Below are positions 7,496 through 14,799 of a stretch of 21,652 bases of DNA, one piece after another. The position numbers were made by a program, and so were the translations under genes. The stretch is from Cyclobacteriaceae bacterium. Lineage in GTDB: Bacteria; Bacteroidota; Bacteroidia; Cytophagales; Cyclobacteriaceae. Location of the stretch: NCBI GenBank assembly GCA_009885605.1, contig VFKK01000244.1, positions 1 through 21,652 of the forward strand. Direction: 5' to 3'. The notes under the pieces are model-generated. The model was not told where the DNA came from. It worked only from the letters and a program-made list of their open reading frames with translations, and searched no databases. The stretch's first letter is position 1; each line of letters starts with the position of its first letter.

Positions 7496-8738
7496 ATCTT
7501 CCAATCAAATGAGCAGTTAAATCGGAAGCCATTTTTTCCAAGTCAGTTCCCAGGATTTCCTTGTTCACTTTGATCACCTTTTCCCGTTCAGCTTTTGGTA
7601 GATTTTCAAAACCATAGAAAGCTCCAAGAATTCCCCCTGCAACTGCTGCGGTTGTGTCATTATCCCGGCCATAATTAGTGAGAAAAATCAACGTACCCAT
7701 AAAATCAAAATCAGCAAAAATCATAGCCGTGATCGTCTGAAGATAAATTTCTCCTGCATGAAATGGCATATCCTGTTGCTTCAAGTCAAGCTGCGCAAAA
7801 GCAAACTGAAGCGCAAGGCTATTAGGCAACAGCTGATTTCCAAGGCTGTCTTTCTTGGAGGATTCTTCGGTAATGAACAACGCTTCTTTGAGCAGTTTAT
7901 GAGCAGTGCGACCTACTAACCTGCTTTCGAAGTAGCCTTGCGGATCAAGTCTCAAAGCCGCTAATAAATCCTCTTTCGTGGAACCGCGTTTCATGCCGGC
8001 CGAAGTCATCGCTGCCGCCAAACCTGTCAAATCCCGTGCATATCCCAAATCAAAAATACTAAGCTTGTAGGCTTCCTGATAGGCTTTTTCAGGGTTTCCG
8101 GGAAAGTATGCCCCAATCGCCGGAGCATATAGCAAACCTGCGCAGACCATTTCTCCCCCGTAAAATTTGTTCAATGAATCAGAATATGCAATTAGATTTT
8201 CATCGATAAATGGCTGACTGACTTTGGCCCATTCATTTAGCCAACCCATTTTGAGTGCGGCAGCTTCGAAAGGTTCAGGATCAATTCCCTTAATTTCTGA
8301 AAACTCATCCACATACCCTTTGTAGGTTTTCAGGATATGCTTCGCAAAGTCTTTTGAATCTAGTTCAGTTTGGTTCTGCGAAAGTAAATAGGTACTGGTC
8401 AACATTTTCCAACGGGTATCATCTGTCGTGCCACCGGCAGGCAAATTGGCAATCCAAATTCCTTCAGGAGATACTTCCCGTACCATGGAGTCAAGCCCGT
8501 CGATAAATCCATATTCAAGTTGAATATTTTCTCTTGACCACATTTCGGTGGGAGCCCCCATGGCGTCACCGATAGCCGATCCCACCAAAGTTCCGAGGAT
8601 TTTATCGTAGAGTTCTTTCTCTGTCATCCCAAGTTCTGGTACCTCAGTATCATCGAAACTAGTTTTCAAATCGCTGGTTTCTTTTCCGCAGGAAAACAGG
8701 AAAAGAACTGAAAGAAGAATTAAAAGGATGTTTTTCAT
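7494..8738 (-). CDS. ADP-ribosylglycohydrolase-family lipoprotein
   Basis: A 414-aa protein with a lipoprotein signal (MKNILLILLSVLFLFSC, C17) followed by an ADP-ribosylglycohydrolase (ARH/DraG-like) domain from about residue 45 to the end. The metal-site motifs are present: GSAIGDAMGAPTE (53-65), TDDT (105-108) and GRDNDTTAAVAGG (357-369), with D359 and D361. These bind the two Mg ions that act on ribosyl glycosidic bonds. The lipid anchor puts the enzyme in the periplasm or at the outer membrane, so an intracellular protein de-ADP-ribosylation role is unlikely; hydrolysis of an external ribosyl compound is more sensible. Its ATG overlaps the stop of the upstream kinase gene by 4 nt, so the two are translationally coupled. 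Substrate unproven. Confidence 0.88.
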   Translation of the reverse strand: MKNILLILLSVLFLFSCGKETSDLKTSFDDTEVPELGMTEKELYDKILGTLVGSAIGDAMGAPTEMWSRENIQLEYGFIDGLDSMVREVSPEGIWIANLPAGGTTDDTRWKMLTSTYLLSQNQTELDSKDFAKHILKTYKGYVDEFSEIKGIDPEPFEAAALKMGWLNEWAKVSQPFIDENLIAYSDSLNKFYGGEMVCAGLLYAPAIGAYFPGNPEKAYQEAYKLSIFDLGYARDLTGLAAAMTSAGMKRGSTKEDLLAALRLDPQGYFESRLVGRTAHKLLKEALFITEESSKKDSLGNQLLPNSLALQFAFAQLDLKQQDMPFHAGEIYLQTITAMIFADFDFMGTLIFLTNYGRDNDTTAAVAGGILGAFYGFENLPKAEREKVIKVNKEILGTDLEKMASDLTAHLIGR

Positions 8739-9700
8739 TGGGCTAAAACAAGTTTTCTGGCTTTTTCAAGCAAAGTTTCCTTTTCAAGTAAAGTCAAACT
8801 AACCTGAAGCTGTGCAATACCGATCAGGCGTCTCAGGATTTCCACACCCTGATATTGATTCAGCAATTCAGAGGAAAAAGAATGTTTGTATTTTTTCAGA
8901 AACTCTTCTTTCAGGCCTTCGGGCTGCTGACCTAAGTCAAAATGAGCGAACAGGACTCCCAAATCAAATTCTTTGTCGCCCATGAAACCGAATTCCGGAT
9001 CAATAATCTTCAATCCACCTTCCACTTTCAGCCAACTTCCCGGATAAAAGTCACCCTGCAACAGCGTATTTCCATCGGATAAATAACGCATTCCAAGTTC
9101 GGTCAAAGCGTTTTTCAATCTGGTGTCTTTCTTGAAAGTCATGCTGGCTTCCTGTAATCCCTGCTGAATTGAATCCAGGTCGAAACCATTTTCTTCTGCA
9201 AAGGGAAAATTGAAAATATGCTCATGATTTAGAATTTTCATGGCTGAATTATCCGGAAAATCATTGATTTCCATTCCATGCAGGGCATTCAGATAGTCCG
9301 CCAAACCGTTCAAAGTTTCAGGTTCAAGAATATTTTTTCCTTTGTAGAGAAAACAAAAATCAGAACCCGTTCCCAGATCTTCCGTGATCAAAAGATGGTT
9401 TTCCGGATAATAGGCTAAGACCTTTGGAGAAAAACTTTTCAAAATAGGATGACACCCGATCAGGGAATAGTAGGTTTTCTCGATCTCAATTCGATTAATT
9501 GGTGCGGGGATCTGAGGGTATTTCCGCACGTAAGGTTTCGATTGTTTCAGGATCACAGACCGAAGATTGGATTTGACTCTCAATACGAGATTCATATTTC
9601 CTTCTCCGGCAGGACCGGATGAAATCAGGATTTCTCCTTTTTCCCAAAAGGAAATCAATTGTAAAGTTTCCAGACTCGTATTTTCTTCCAATTCAAGCAT
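8735..9700 (-). CDS. Methylthioribose-kinase-like phosphotransferase (APH fold)
   Basis: A 321-aa small-molecule kinase of the aminoglycoside/choline/methylthioribose kinase fold. The N-lobe has GEGNMNLVLRV (32-42), ATP lysine K52 in VILKQ and a hinge LITEDLG (104-110). SKPYVRKYPQIP resembles the MtnK segment that follows the ATP lysine. The catalytic loop QGDFYPGSWL (215-224) has D217, and IDPEF (233-237) has the D-x-E metal motif typical of methylthioribose kinases, ending in EFDLG. The usual loop histidine is glutamine (Q215). No signal peptide, so cytoplasmic. It is the first gene of a two-gene unit with the ADP-ribosylglycohydrolase lipoprotein (ATGA overlap). No other methionine-salvage gene is nearby, so the true substrate could be another ribose-like sugar. 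Confidence 0.8.
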   Translation of the reverse strand: MLELEENTSLETLQLISFWEKGEILISSGPAGEGNMNLVLRVKSNLRSVILKQSKPYVRKYPQIPAPINRIEIEKTYYSLIGCHPILKSFSPKVLAYYPENHLLITEDLGTGSDFCFLYKGKNILEPETLNGLADYLNALHGMEINDFPDNSAMKILNHEHIFNFPFAEENGFDLDSIQQGLQEASMTFKKDTRLKNALTELGMRYLSDGNTLLQGDFYPGSWLKVEGGLKIIDPEFGFMGDKEFDLGVLFAHFDLGQQPEGLKEEFLKKYKHSFSSELLNQYQGVEILRRLIGIAQLQVSLTLLEKETLLEKARKLVLAQ

Positions 9701-9882
9701 TGTGTATTACTTTTTTGGTTATAAAAAAGAACTGCTTAAAGATTAGAATTTAAAGTTTGTCCTCCAATCTGGAAATGGTTAGCTGGTCTAAAATAACCTG
9801 ATTTCGCTCATGTAATAAGAAATTGCCCAAAGCCAAAAATCCTTATTTTTGGTCAGAATTAAACCCATACCAGAAACTACGC

Positions 9883-11040
9883 ATGTTTGGACTGCCCAGA
9901 ACTCTTTTCAATGACGATCATGATCTCTTCAGAGTGAGTGTGAGAGATTTTATCGCCAAAGAAGTAACTCCACACAATGCCGAGTGGGAAAGAAATAAAA
10001 TGGTTTCGCGGGAAGCCTGGTTGAAATTTGGAGAAAATGGATTTCTTGGGATTCAGGCTCCGGAAGAGTTTGGCGGTATGAATATTCAGGATTTCCGCTA
10101 CAATGCAATCTTAATCGAGGAATTGGGATTGAGCGGTTGCTCCGGTCCGGCGATTGGATTTCCACTTCACAGCGATATTGTGATGCCGTATATTTTGCAT
10201 TACGCGACCAAAGAAGCGAAGCAGAAATATTTACCAAAAATGATCACTGGCCATCACATTGGAGCTATTGCGATGACCGAACCGGGCGCCGGATCAGACC
10301 TTCAGGGGATAAGAACCAGTGCAGTGGATATGGGCGATCATTATCTGGTGAATGGTTCCAAAACCTTTATCACAAATGGATACCTCTCAGACGTGGTGGT
10401 GGTCGCAGTGAAAACCGACCCTGGAAAAGGGGCCAAAGGCATAAGCTTAATGCTTTTTGATAATTCCATGGCTGGCTATACCAAAGGTGTTCCCTTCGAA
10501 AAAGTCGGATTACATGCTCAGGATACCTGTGAACTGTTTTTTGAAGACGTGAAGGTGCCAAAGGAAAATTTGCTTGGGAAATCGGGTGAAGGTTTCAAAT
10601 ATCTGATGACCGAACTTGCTCAGGAGCGATTGGTCGTGGCTTTGGCCGCTGTTGCGTTAGGAGAATACATGCTTCAGGCCACTCTCAGCTATGTAAAGCA
10701 GCGAAAAGCTTTCAATAAATACATTTCTGAATTTCAGAATACAAGATTCAAACTGGCAGAGATGACGGCTGCTTTGGAACAAGGAAGAATCTATTGTGAT
10801 CAATTGGTGCTGCTTCACAACGATAAAAAAGTAGACCCGGCAATGGCCTCAGCTGCCAAGTATAATATGACAGAGCTTCAATGCAAAGTTGCCGATGAAT
10901 GCGTGCAATTGCATGGCGGATATGGCTACATGTGGGAATATGGAGTGGCGAGAGCCTATGCCGATGCCCGTGTGCAGCGAATCTATGCCGGTACCAATGA
11001 GATTATGAAAGAACTGATTGCAAGAAAAATTTTGCAATAG
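9883..11040 (+). CDS. Acyl-CoA dehydrogenase, long-chain (LCAD)-like
   Basis: An FAD-dependent acyl-CoA dehydrogenase of 385 aa from the ATG at 9883, the usual family length. It makes the 2,3-double bond in fatty acyl-CoA in the first step of beta-oxidation. Key blocks are RTLFNDDHDLFR at the N-terminus, AMTEPGAGSDL (130-140) at the FAD/substrate site, HLGGYGYM-like LHGGYGYM near residue 341 and IYAGTNEIMKEL at the C-terminus. The residue that is the catalytic Glu in medium-chain enzymes is Ala here (IYAGT). The Glu in AQERL (E248) sits where LCAD and isovaleryl-CoA dehydrogenase keep theirs. A TTG start at 9823 would add 20 residues (MPKAKNPYFW...); I prefer the ATG. The fadD-like gene follows after 78 nt, probably on the same transcript. 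Confidence 0.9.
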   Translation: MFGLPRTLFNDDHDLFRVSVRDFIAKEVTPHNAEWERNKMVSREAWLKFGENGFLGIQAPEEFGGMNIQDFRYNAILIEELGLSGCSGPAIGFPLHSDIVMPYILHYATKEAKQKYLPKMITGHHIGAIAMTEPGAGSDLQGIRTSAVDMGDHYLVNGSKTFITNGYLSDVVVVAVKTDPGKGAKGISLMLFDNSMAGYTKGVPFEKVGLHAQDTCELFFEDVKVPKENLLGKSGEGFKYLMTELAQERLVVALAAVALGEYMLQATLSYVKQRKAFNKYISEFQNTRFKLAEMTAALEQGRIYCDQLVLLHNDKKVDPAMASAAKYNMTELQCKVADECVQLHGGYGYMWEYGVARAYADARVQRIYAGTNEIMKELIARKILQ

Positions 11041-11118
11041 AAGCGTTCAACTATTGCTCCAACCCATAAAAAGTAAGTAATTCAGAAAAATTAGCGCCTC
11101 ACCCAAAATACGTTTACA

Positions 11119-12801
11119 ATGAATAACTTCACCTGGTTAAAGCATTATCCTGCTTCAGTTGATAAACAGGTTAATTATGCTGCCTACAGCAGTATTTCTG
11201 AGCTTTTTGACGAATGCGTCGGAAAATATTCAGATTCAGTCGCTTTTGAATGCATGGGGAAAACCATTTCATTCCGGGAATTGGATAAGCAGAGCGCGAA
11301 CTTTGCAAACTACCTGACCGAAGTTCTCAAGCTGAAAAAAGGAACACGAGTTGCGATCCAGATGCCGAATATCCTCCAGTATCCAATTGCGATGTTTGGA
11401 GCACTTCGAGCAGGAATGATTGTAGTAAATACCAATCCGCTTTATACTCCTGCGGAAATGAAGCATCAATTCAATGATTCAGGAGCTGAGGTCATCGTGA
11501 TCGTGGCAAATTTTGCCTGCAACCTGGAAAAAATCCTTCCCGAAATTAAAGCCAAACACATTATCCTCACAGAATTGGGAGACTTATTGGGCGGTCTGAA
11601 AGGAACAATCGTGAACATCGTGGTGAAGCATGTGAAGAAACTGGTTCCCGCTTTTTCCCTGCCTCAGGCAGTTTCCTTCAAATCAGTTTTGGCTCAGGGA
11701 TCCAACTACAAATACGAACCCAAGAAGCTTATTCTTGCCGATCCTGCTTTTCTCCAATATACCGGTGGTACGACAGGAGTATCCAAAGGTGCTGAGTTGA
11801 CACATGGAAATATCGTTGCAAACATGCAGCAGATTTCTGCCTGGATGAAGCCAAAGCTGAAAGAGCGGGAAGAGATTGTCGTCACTGCACTGCCGCTCTA
11901 CCATATTTTTGCCCTCACGGTAAATTGCCTCGCAATGCTAAAAATAGGTGCTCATAATCTATTGATCACCAATCCGAGAGATATGCCGGGCTTTATCAAA
12001 GAGCTTTCAAAGAAGAAGTTTACGGTGTTCACAGGAGTCAATACTTTGTTCAATGGATTATTGAATCAGGAAGCCTTCAGAGCATTGGATTTCAGCAGTT
12101 TAAAAATAGCAGTTGGAGGCGGAATGGCCGTCCAAAAAACAACCGCTGAGAAATGGAAAGCTGTAACCGGTGTACCTTTGGCAGAAGGATATGGATTGAC
12201 TGAAACTTCACCCGTAGCCACTTGCAATCCGATCGACGGAACAGAAAGATTGGGAACGATTGGAATTCCCCTTCCCAATACGGATGTGATTATTTGCGAT
12301 GATGAAGGAAATGAACTTCCGATAGGCGAGCGGGGTGAGATCTTTATCAAAGGTCCGCAAGTTATGAAAGGCTATTGGAACAGACCGGATGAAACCGCCC
12401 TTGTGATGATGGGGGAATGGTTCAAATCCGGCGACATCGGTATTATGGACAATGAAGGATTTGTGAAAATCGTCGACCGAAAGAAAGAAATGATTCTTGT
12501 TTCCGGTTTCAATGTCTACCCAAATGAAGTGGAAGATGCGGTGGCATCGTGTCCCGGAGTTTTGGAAGTGGGTGTGATCGGAATGCACGACCCCAAGTCC
12601 AACGAGAAAGTGGTTGCGTATGTAGTGGCCAAAGACAAGTCTTTAACAGCCGAGAAAGTCATTGCCCATTGCAAAGAATCGCTCACGAATTATAAAGTGC
12701 CAAGAGAAGTCTATTTCACCGATGAATTACCAAAATCCAATGTGGGTAAAATCCTGCGTAGGGTAATCAAGGAAAGGCATATAGAGAAATTGGGCGTATA
12801 G
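11119..12801 (+). CDS. fadD: Long-chain fatty acid-CoA ligase (acyl-CoA synthetase)
   Basis: A 560-aa AMP-forming adenylate ligase, the usual FadD length. It activates fatty acids with ATP and CoA to acyl-CoA, the substrate of the acyl-CoA dehydrogenase encoded just upstream. Motifs in order: P-loop YTGGTTGVSKG (214-224), EGYGLTETSP in the middle (A5-type motif), YWNRPDET, GEWFKSGDIG with the conserved Asp that contacts ribose, DRKKEMILVSGFNVYP linking the two subdomains, and the C-terminal catalytic lysine in KSNVGKILRR. The N-terminus FTWLKHYP is typical of FadD-type ligases. There are no other genes between the pair, and a strong hairpin lies 42 nt after its stop. Confidence 0.93.
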   Translation: MNNFTWLKHYPASVDKQVNYAAYSSISELFDECVGKYSDSVAFECMGKTISFRELDKQSANFANYLTEVLKLKKGTRVAIQMPNILQYPIAMFGALRAGMIVVNTNPLYTPAEMKHQFNDSGAEVIVIVANFACNLEKILPEIKAKHIILTELGDLLGGLKGTIVNIVVKHVKKLVPAFSLPQAVSFKSVLAQGSNYKYEPKKLILADPAFLQYTGGTTGVSKGAELTHGNIVANMQQISAWMKPKLKEREEIVVTALPLYHIFALTVNCLAMLKIGAHNLLITNPRDMPGFIKELSKKKFTVFTGVNTLFNGLLNQEAFRALDFSSLKIAVGGGMAVQKTTAEKWKAVTGVPLAEGYGLTETSPVATCNPIDGTERLGTIGIPLPNTDVIICDDEGNELPIGERGEIFIKGPQVMKGYWNRPDETALVMMGEWFKSGDIGIMDNEGFVKIVDRKKEMILVSGFNVYPNEVEDAVASCPGVLEVGVIGMHDPKSNEKVVAYVVAKDKSLTAEKVIAHCKESLTNYKVPREVYFTDELPKSNVGKILRRVIKERHIEKLGV

Positions 12802-13215
12802 AAGAAGCCACTTTTCACATCCCTGGGCTGTGTCTACTAACCTTGGGCTGTGTCCTCACAGCCCAAAATATTAATGTTCATTCATTCTGGAATGAGCCAC
12901 CCTAGTCCAGTTGGTCAATTTACCTAAGAGAATTTTATTATATTCTCATCTTGTTGATCATCGATGCGGGATTATTTCACATGCATTATTTGCCCAAGTA
13001 TTTTATTGTGGTTGATATCTAAATTTATGACCTGCACCGGCAAAATCTACAGGGTTCATACAATGCAAAAACATTATGTTGATTTAGAAGTTAAAATCGA
13101 ATAAATTCATTCTTTGCGGGATTAGGTTTAAAAGAGCAGGAATACTTTAGGATGCCTGAATGATTGTTCAAAATCACCTAATAAATCAACAAATTCGTTA
13201 AGCGATATTAAATTC
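12802..13215. other. Non-coding AT-rich stretch between fadD and the small membrane genes
   Basis: This 414-nt region holds the hairpin at 12843-12866 and its half copy at 12824-12834. It also has a small TCATTC / GAATGA dyad (12882-12895) and two copies of TGCGGGATTA (around 12974 and 13116). A 25-codon frame at 13027-13104 has no support as a gene. The base composition is more AT-rich than the surrounding metabolic genes. Confidence 0.4.
12843..12866. repeat. Perfect hairpin with GTGTCCTCAC core, possible fadD terminator
   Basis: TTGGGCTGTG (12843-12852) and CACAGCCCAA (12857-12866) form a perfect 10-bp stem with a TCCT loop. A half copy TGGGCTGTGTC lies 20 nt upstream (12824-12834, repeated at 12844-12854). 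There is no T-run on the plus strand, so it is a weak candidate for intrinsic termination; it looks more like an interspersed REP-type palindrome. The core GTGTCCTCAC resembles that of the hairpins at 16855-16908. Confidence 0.65.
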
Positions 13216-13386
13216 ATGAAAAAATTTAAAAAGTCCGAAATAGCTTTGATGGTACTAGTGGTAATCCTGATTGGAATATCAGAGTACTATTTTTTAATAG
13301 CAAAAGATCCATTAAAAGCGATTTTCCTGGGGCTGTGGTGTCCTACCATATTAGGGTTTGTAATCATATTTAATTTGAAAAGGTAA
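13216..13386 (+). CDS. Small membrane protein of unknown function, 56 aa
   Basis: An ATG-started frame of 56 codons. The N-terminus MKKFKKSEIA is basic, followed by a first hydrophobic helix LMVLVVILIGISEYYFLI (about residues 11-28), a short polar turn AKDPLK (29-34) and a second helix AIFLGLWCPTILGFVIIF (35-52), ending NLKR. The basic N- and C-termini predict both ends on the cytoplasmic side. I recognise no family. The next gene starts one nucleotide after its stop, so the two are very likely co-translated; that arrangement is the main argument that this short frame is real. Confidence 0.6.
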   Translation: MKKFKKSEIALMVLVVILIGISEYYFLIAKDPLKAIFLGLWCPTILGFVIIFNLKR

Positions 13387-13387
13387 T

Positions 13388-13708
13388 ATGGAAAATTTAG
13401 ATGTAATTATATTAACGATGGCTGTGGCCGTAGCTTTTGTAATTTTCATTATCACCTCTCTCAAAGAAATTAGCCGGATGGCTGATGAGCCTTATAAATT
13501 TGAAAAACCTTCCGGATTCACTCGAGATGCCCTATTTGATGCGCTTAGTTCCCTGTTTGACGACGATGAAATCTCTGTTAAAAACAGGAAAAAATTCAAA
13601 GCTACTTTAGAACGTACTATTTCCGACATGGAAACAGACGGCATGTATTTCACTAAGACAAAAGAATCTCTTAATAAAGAAAACTCCGAGAACAAGCCTG
13701 AGGCTTGA
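13388..13708 (+). CDS. Small single-pass membrane protein of unknown function
   Basis: A 106-aa protein. Residues about 4-25 (LDVIILTMAVAVAFVIFIITSL) form one N-terminal membrane helix, followed by a charged cytoplasmic part of about 80 residues: KEISRMADEPYKFEKPSGFTR, then a predicted helical segment DALFDALSSLFDDDEISVKNRKKFKATLERTI and a Lys/Glu-rich tail. No catalytic or binding motif is visible. It starts 1 nt after the stop of the 56-aa membrane protein, and the pair ends at a good bidirectional terminator, so they form a complete two-gene unit. Function unknown; an anchored adaptor or regulator is only a guess. Confidence 0.7.
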   Translation: MENLDVIILTMAVAVAFVIFIITSLKEISRMADEPYKFEKPSGFTRDALFDALSSLFDDDEISVKNRKKFKATLERTISDMETDGMYFTKTKESLNKENSENKPEA

Positions 13709-13739
13709 AGGTGAAATCAAGTTGGTTATCACCTCAAAC

Positions 13740-13770
13740 AAAAAAGCCACCTGCGAGGGTAGCTTTTTTT
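13740..13770. terminator. Bidirectional rho-independent terminator
   Basis: AAAAAAGCCACCT (13740-13752) pairs with the arm ending AGGGTAGCTTTTTT (13756-13769) with one C-A mismatch, around a 4-nt loop. A-run and T-run flank it on opposite sides. It sits between the convergent small-protein gene (ends 13708) and the UXS gene (ends 13779), and serves both. Confidence 0.8.
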
Positions 13771-13778
13771 GTTTGTAA

Positions 13779-14711
13779 TCAGATTACTGATTCGAAATAT
13801 GCGATGGTTTTTTGAAGACCTTCTCTCAACTGGATTTTAGGTTCCCAATCAAGTTCCTTCTTCGCCAGGTCGATGATTGGTTTTCGCTGCAAGGGATCAT
13901 CCTGCGGAAGCGGCATATATACCAGCTTACTCTTACTGTTTGTCAGTTCGATTACCAACTCGGCAAGTTCCAGCATGGTGAATTCTCCCGGGTTTCCGAT
14001 GTTAACCGGTCCGGTAAAGCCATCACGGCTATTCATCAGACGATACATTCCGTCGATGTTATCATCTACATAGCAGAAAGAACGTGTCTGCTTTCCATCT
14101 CCATAGATAGTGATATTCTCACCTTTTAATGCCTGAACGATAAAGTTACTGACCACTCGACCGTCATTTGGGTGCATTCTTGGTCCGTACGTATTGAAGA
14201 TTCTCATCACTTTGATATCTACTCCGTGCTGACGGTGATAATCAAAGAACAGAGTTTCGGCACAACGCTTTCCTTCATCGTAGCAAGCTCTTGGCCCGAT
14301 CGGATTTACATTTCCTCTGTAGCTCTCAGGCTGTGGATGGATTTCCGGATCACCGTACACTTCCGAGGTACTTGCCTGAAGGATTTTGATTTTCAATCGC
14401 TTGGCAAGACCCAACATATTCATTGCTCCGATTACAGAAGTTTTGGTCGTCTGTACCGGATCAAACTGGTAATGGACAGGGGATGCAGGACATGCGAGGT
14501 TGTAGATCTGATCTACTTCCACATAAAGCGGATGCGTAACATCATGTCTGAGCAACTCGAAGTTTTTATTGTCAAGCAGGTGGTGGATATTTCTTCGGTT
14601 TCCTGTGAAAAAGTTGTCTACACAGAGAACTTCGTTTCCTTCTTTAAGAAGTCTGTCGCAAAGGTGGCTGCCTAGGAATCCGCCTCCACCACTAACTAAA
14701 ATTCGTTTCAT
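13779..14711 (-). CDS. UDP-glucuronate decarboxylase (UDP-xylose synthase), extended SDR family
   Basis: A 310-aa NAD-dependent sugar-nucleotide enzyme, full length for bacterial UXS. It oxidises and decarboxylates UDP-glucuronate to UDP-xylose. The Rossmann motif GGGGFLGSH is at 8-16, the catalytic glutamate in STSEVYGDP is E117, and the YxxxK pair is Y144 and K148 (CYDEGK). PVHYQFDPVQTTKTSV and QTRSFCYVDDN are hallmarks of the UXS branch that separate it from GalE or dTDP-glucose dehydratase. It is monocistronic here, with a candidate -7 box upstream at 14747-14754. UDP-xylose would feed polysaccharide or glycan synthesis. The neighbouring uronate genes degrade free glucuronate, so a shared regulation should not be assumed. 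Confidence 0.92.
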   Translation of the reverse strand: MKRILVSGGGGFLGSHLCDRLLKEGNEVLCVDNFFTGNRRNIHHLLDNKNFELLRHDVTHPLYVEVDQIYNLACPASPVHYQFDPVQTTKTSVIGAMNMLGLAKRLKIKILQASTSEVYGDPEIHPQPESYRGNVNPIGPRACYDEGKRCAETLFFDYHRQHGVDIKVMRIFNTYGPRMHPNDGRVVSNFIVQALKGENITIYGDGKQTRSFCYVDDNIDGMYRLMNSRDGFTGPVNIGNPGEFTMLELAELVIELTNSKSKLVYMPLPQDDPLQRKPIIDLAKKELDWEPKIQLREGLQKTIAYFESVI

Positions 14712-14746
14712 TAAGATTAAGAAAAAGGTTTAAAAACTATGTGGTC

Positions 14747-14754
14747 CAAAAATA
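14747..14754 (-). promoter_or_regulatory. Candidate -7 promoter element for the UXS gene
   Basis: Read on the minus strand this is TATTTTTG, an exact match to the Bacteroidota TAnnTTTG box. It lies about 36 nt before the UXS start codon. The nearest upstream TTG (complement of 14768-14770) is only 13 nt away, shorter than usual, so the -33 part is unconvincing. Confidence 0.35.
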
Positions 14755-14799
14755 AGAATTTGTTTTTCAATTAACAGGTAATTCTTCATATCGGGAGGA

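Noticed and set aside
9823..9882. TTG-started 20-residue extension of the LCAD-like dehydrogenase
   Set aside because: The ATG at 9883 gives the usual family length and opens directly at the conserved N-terminal block; the extension has no conserved feature I can see, though it cannot be excluded.
13027..13104. 25-codon ATG frame in the AT-rich stretch after fadD
   Set aside because: Too short, no recognisable features and no coupling to a neighbouring gene.
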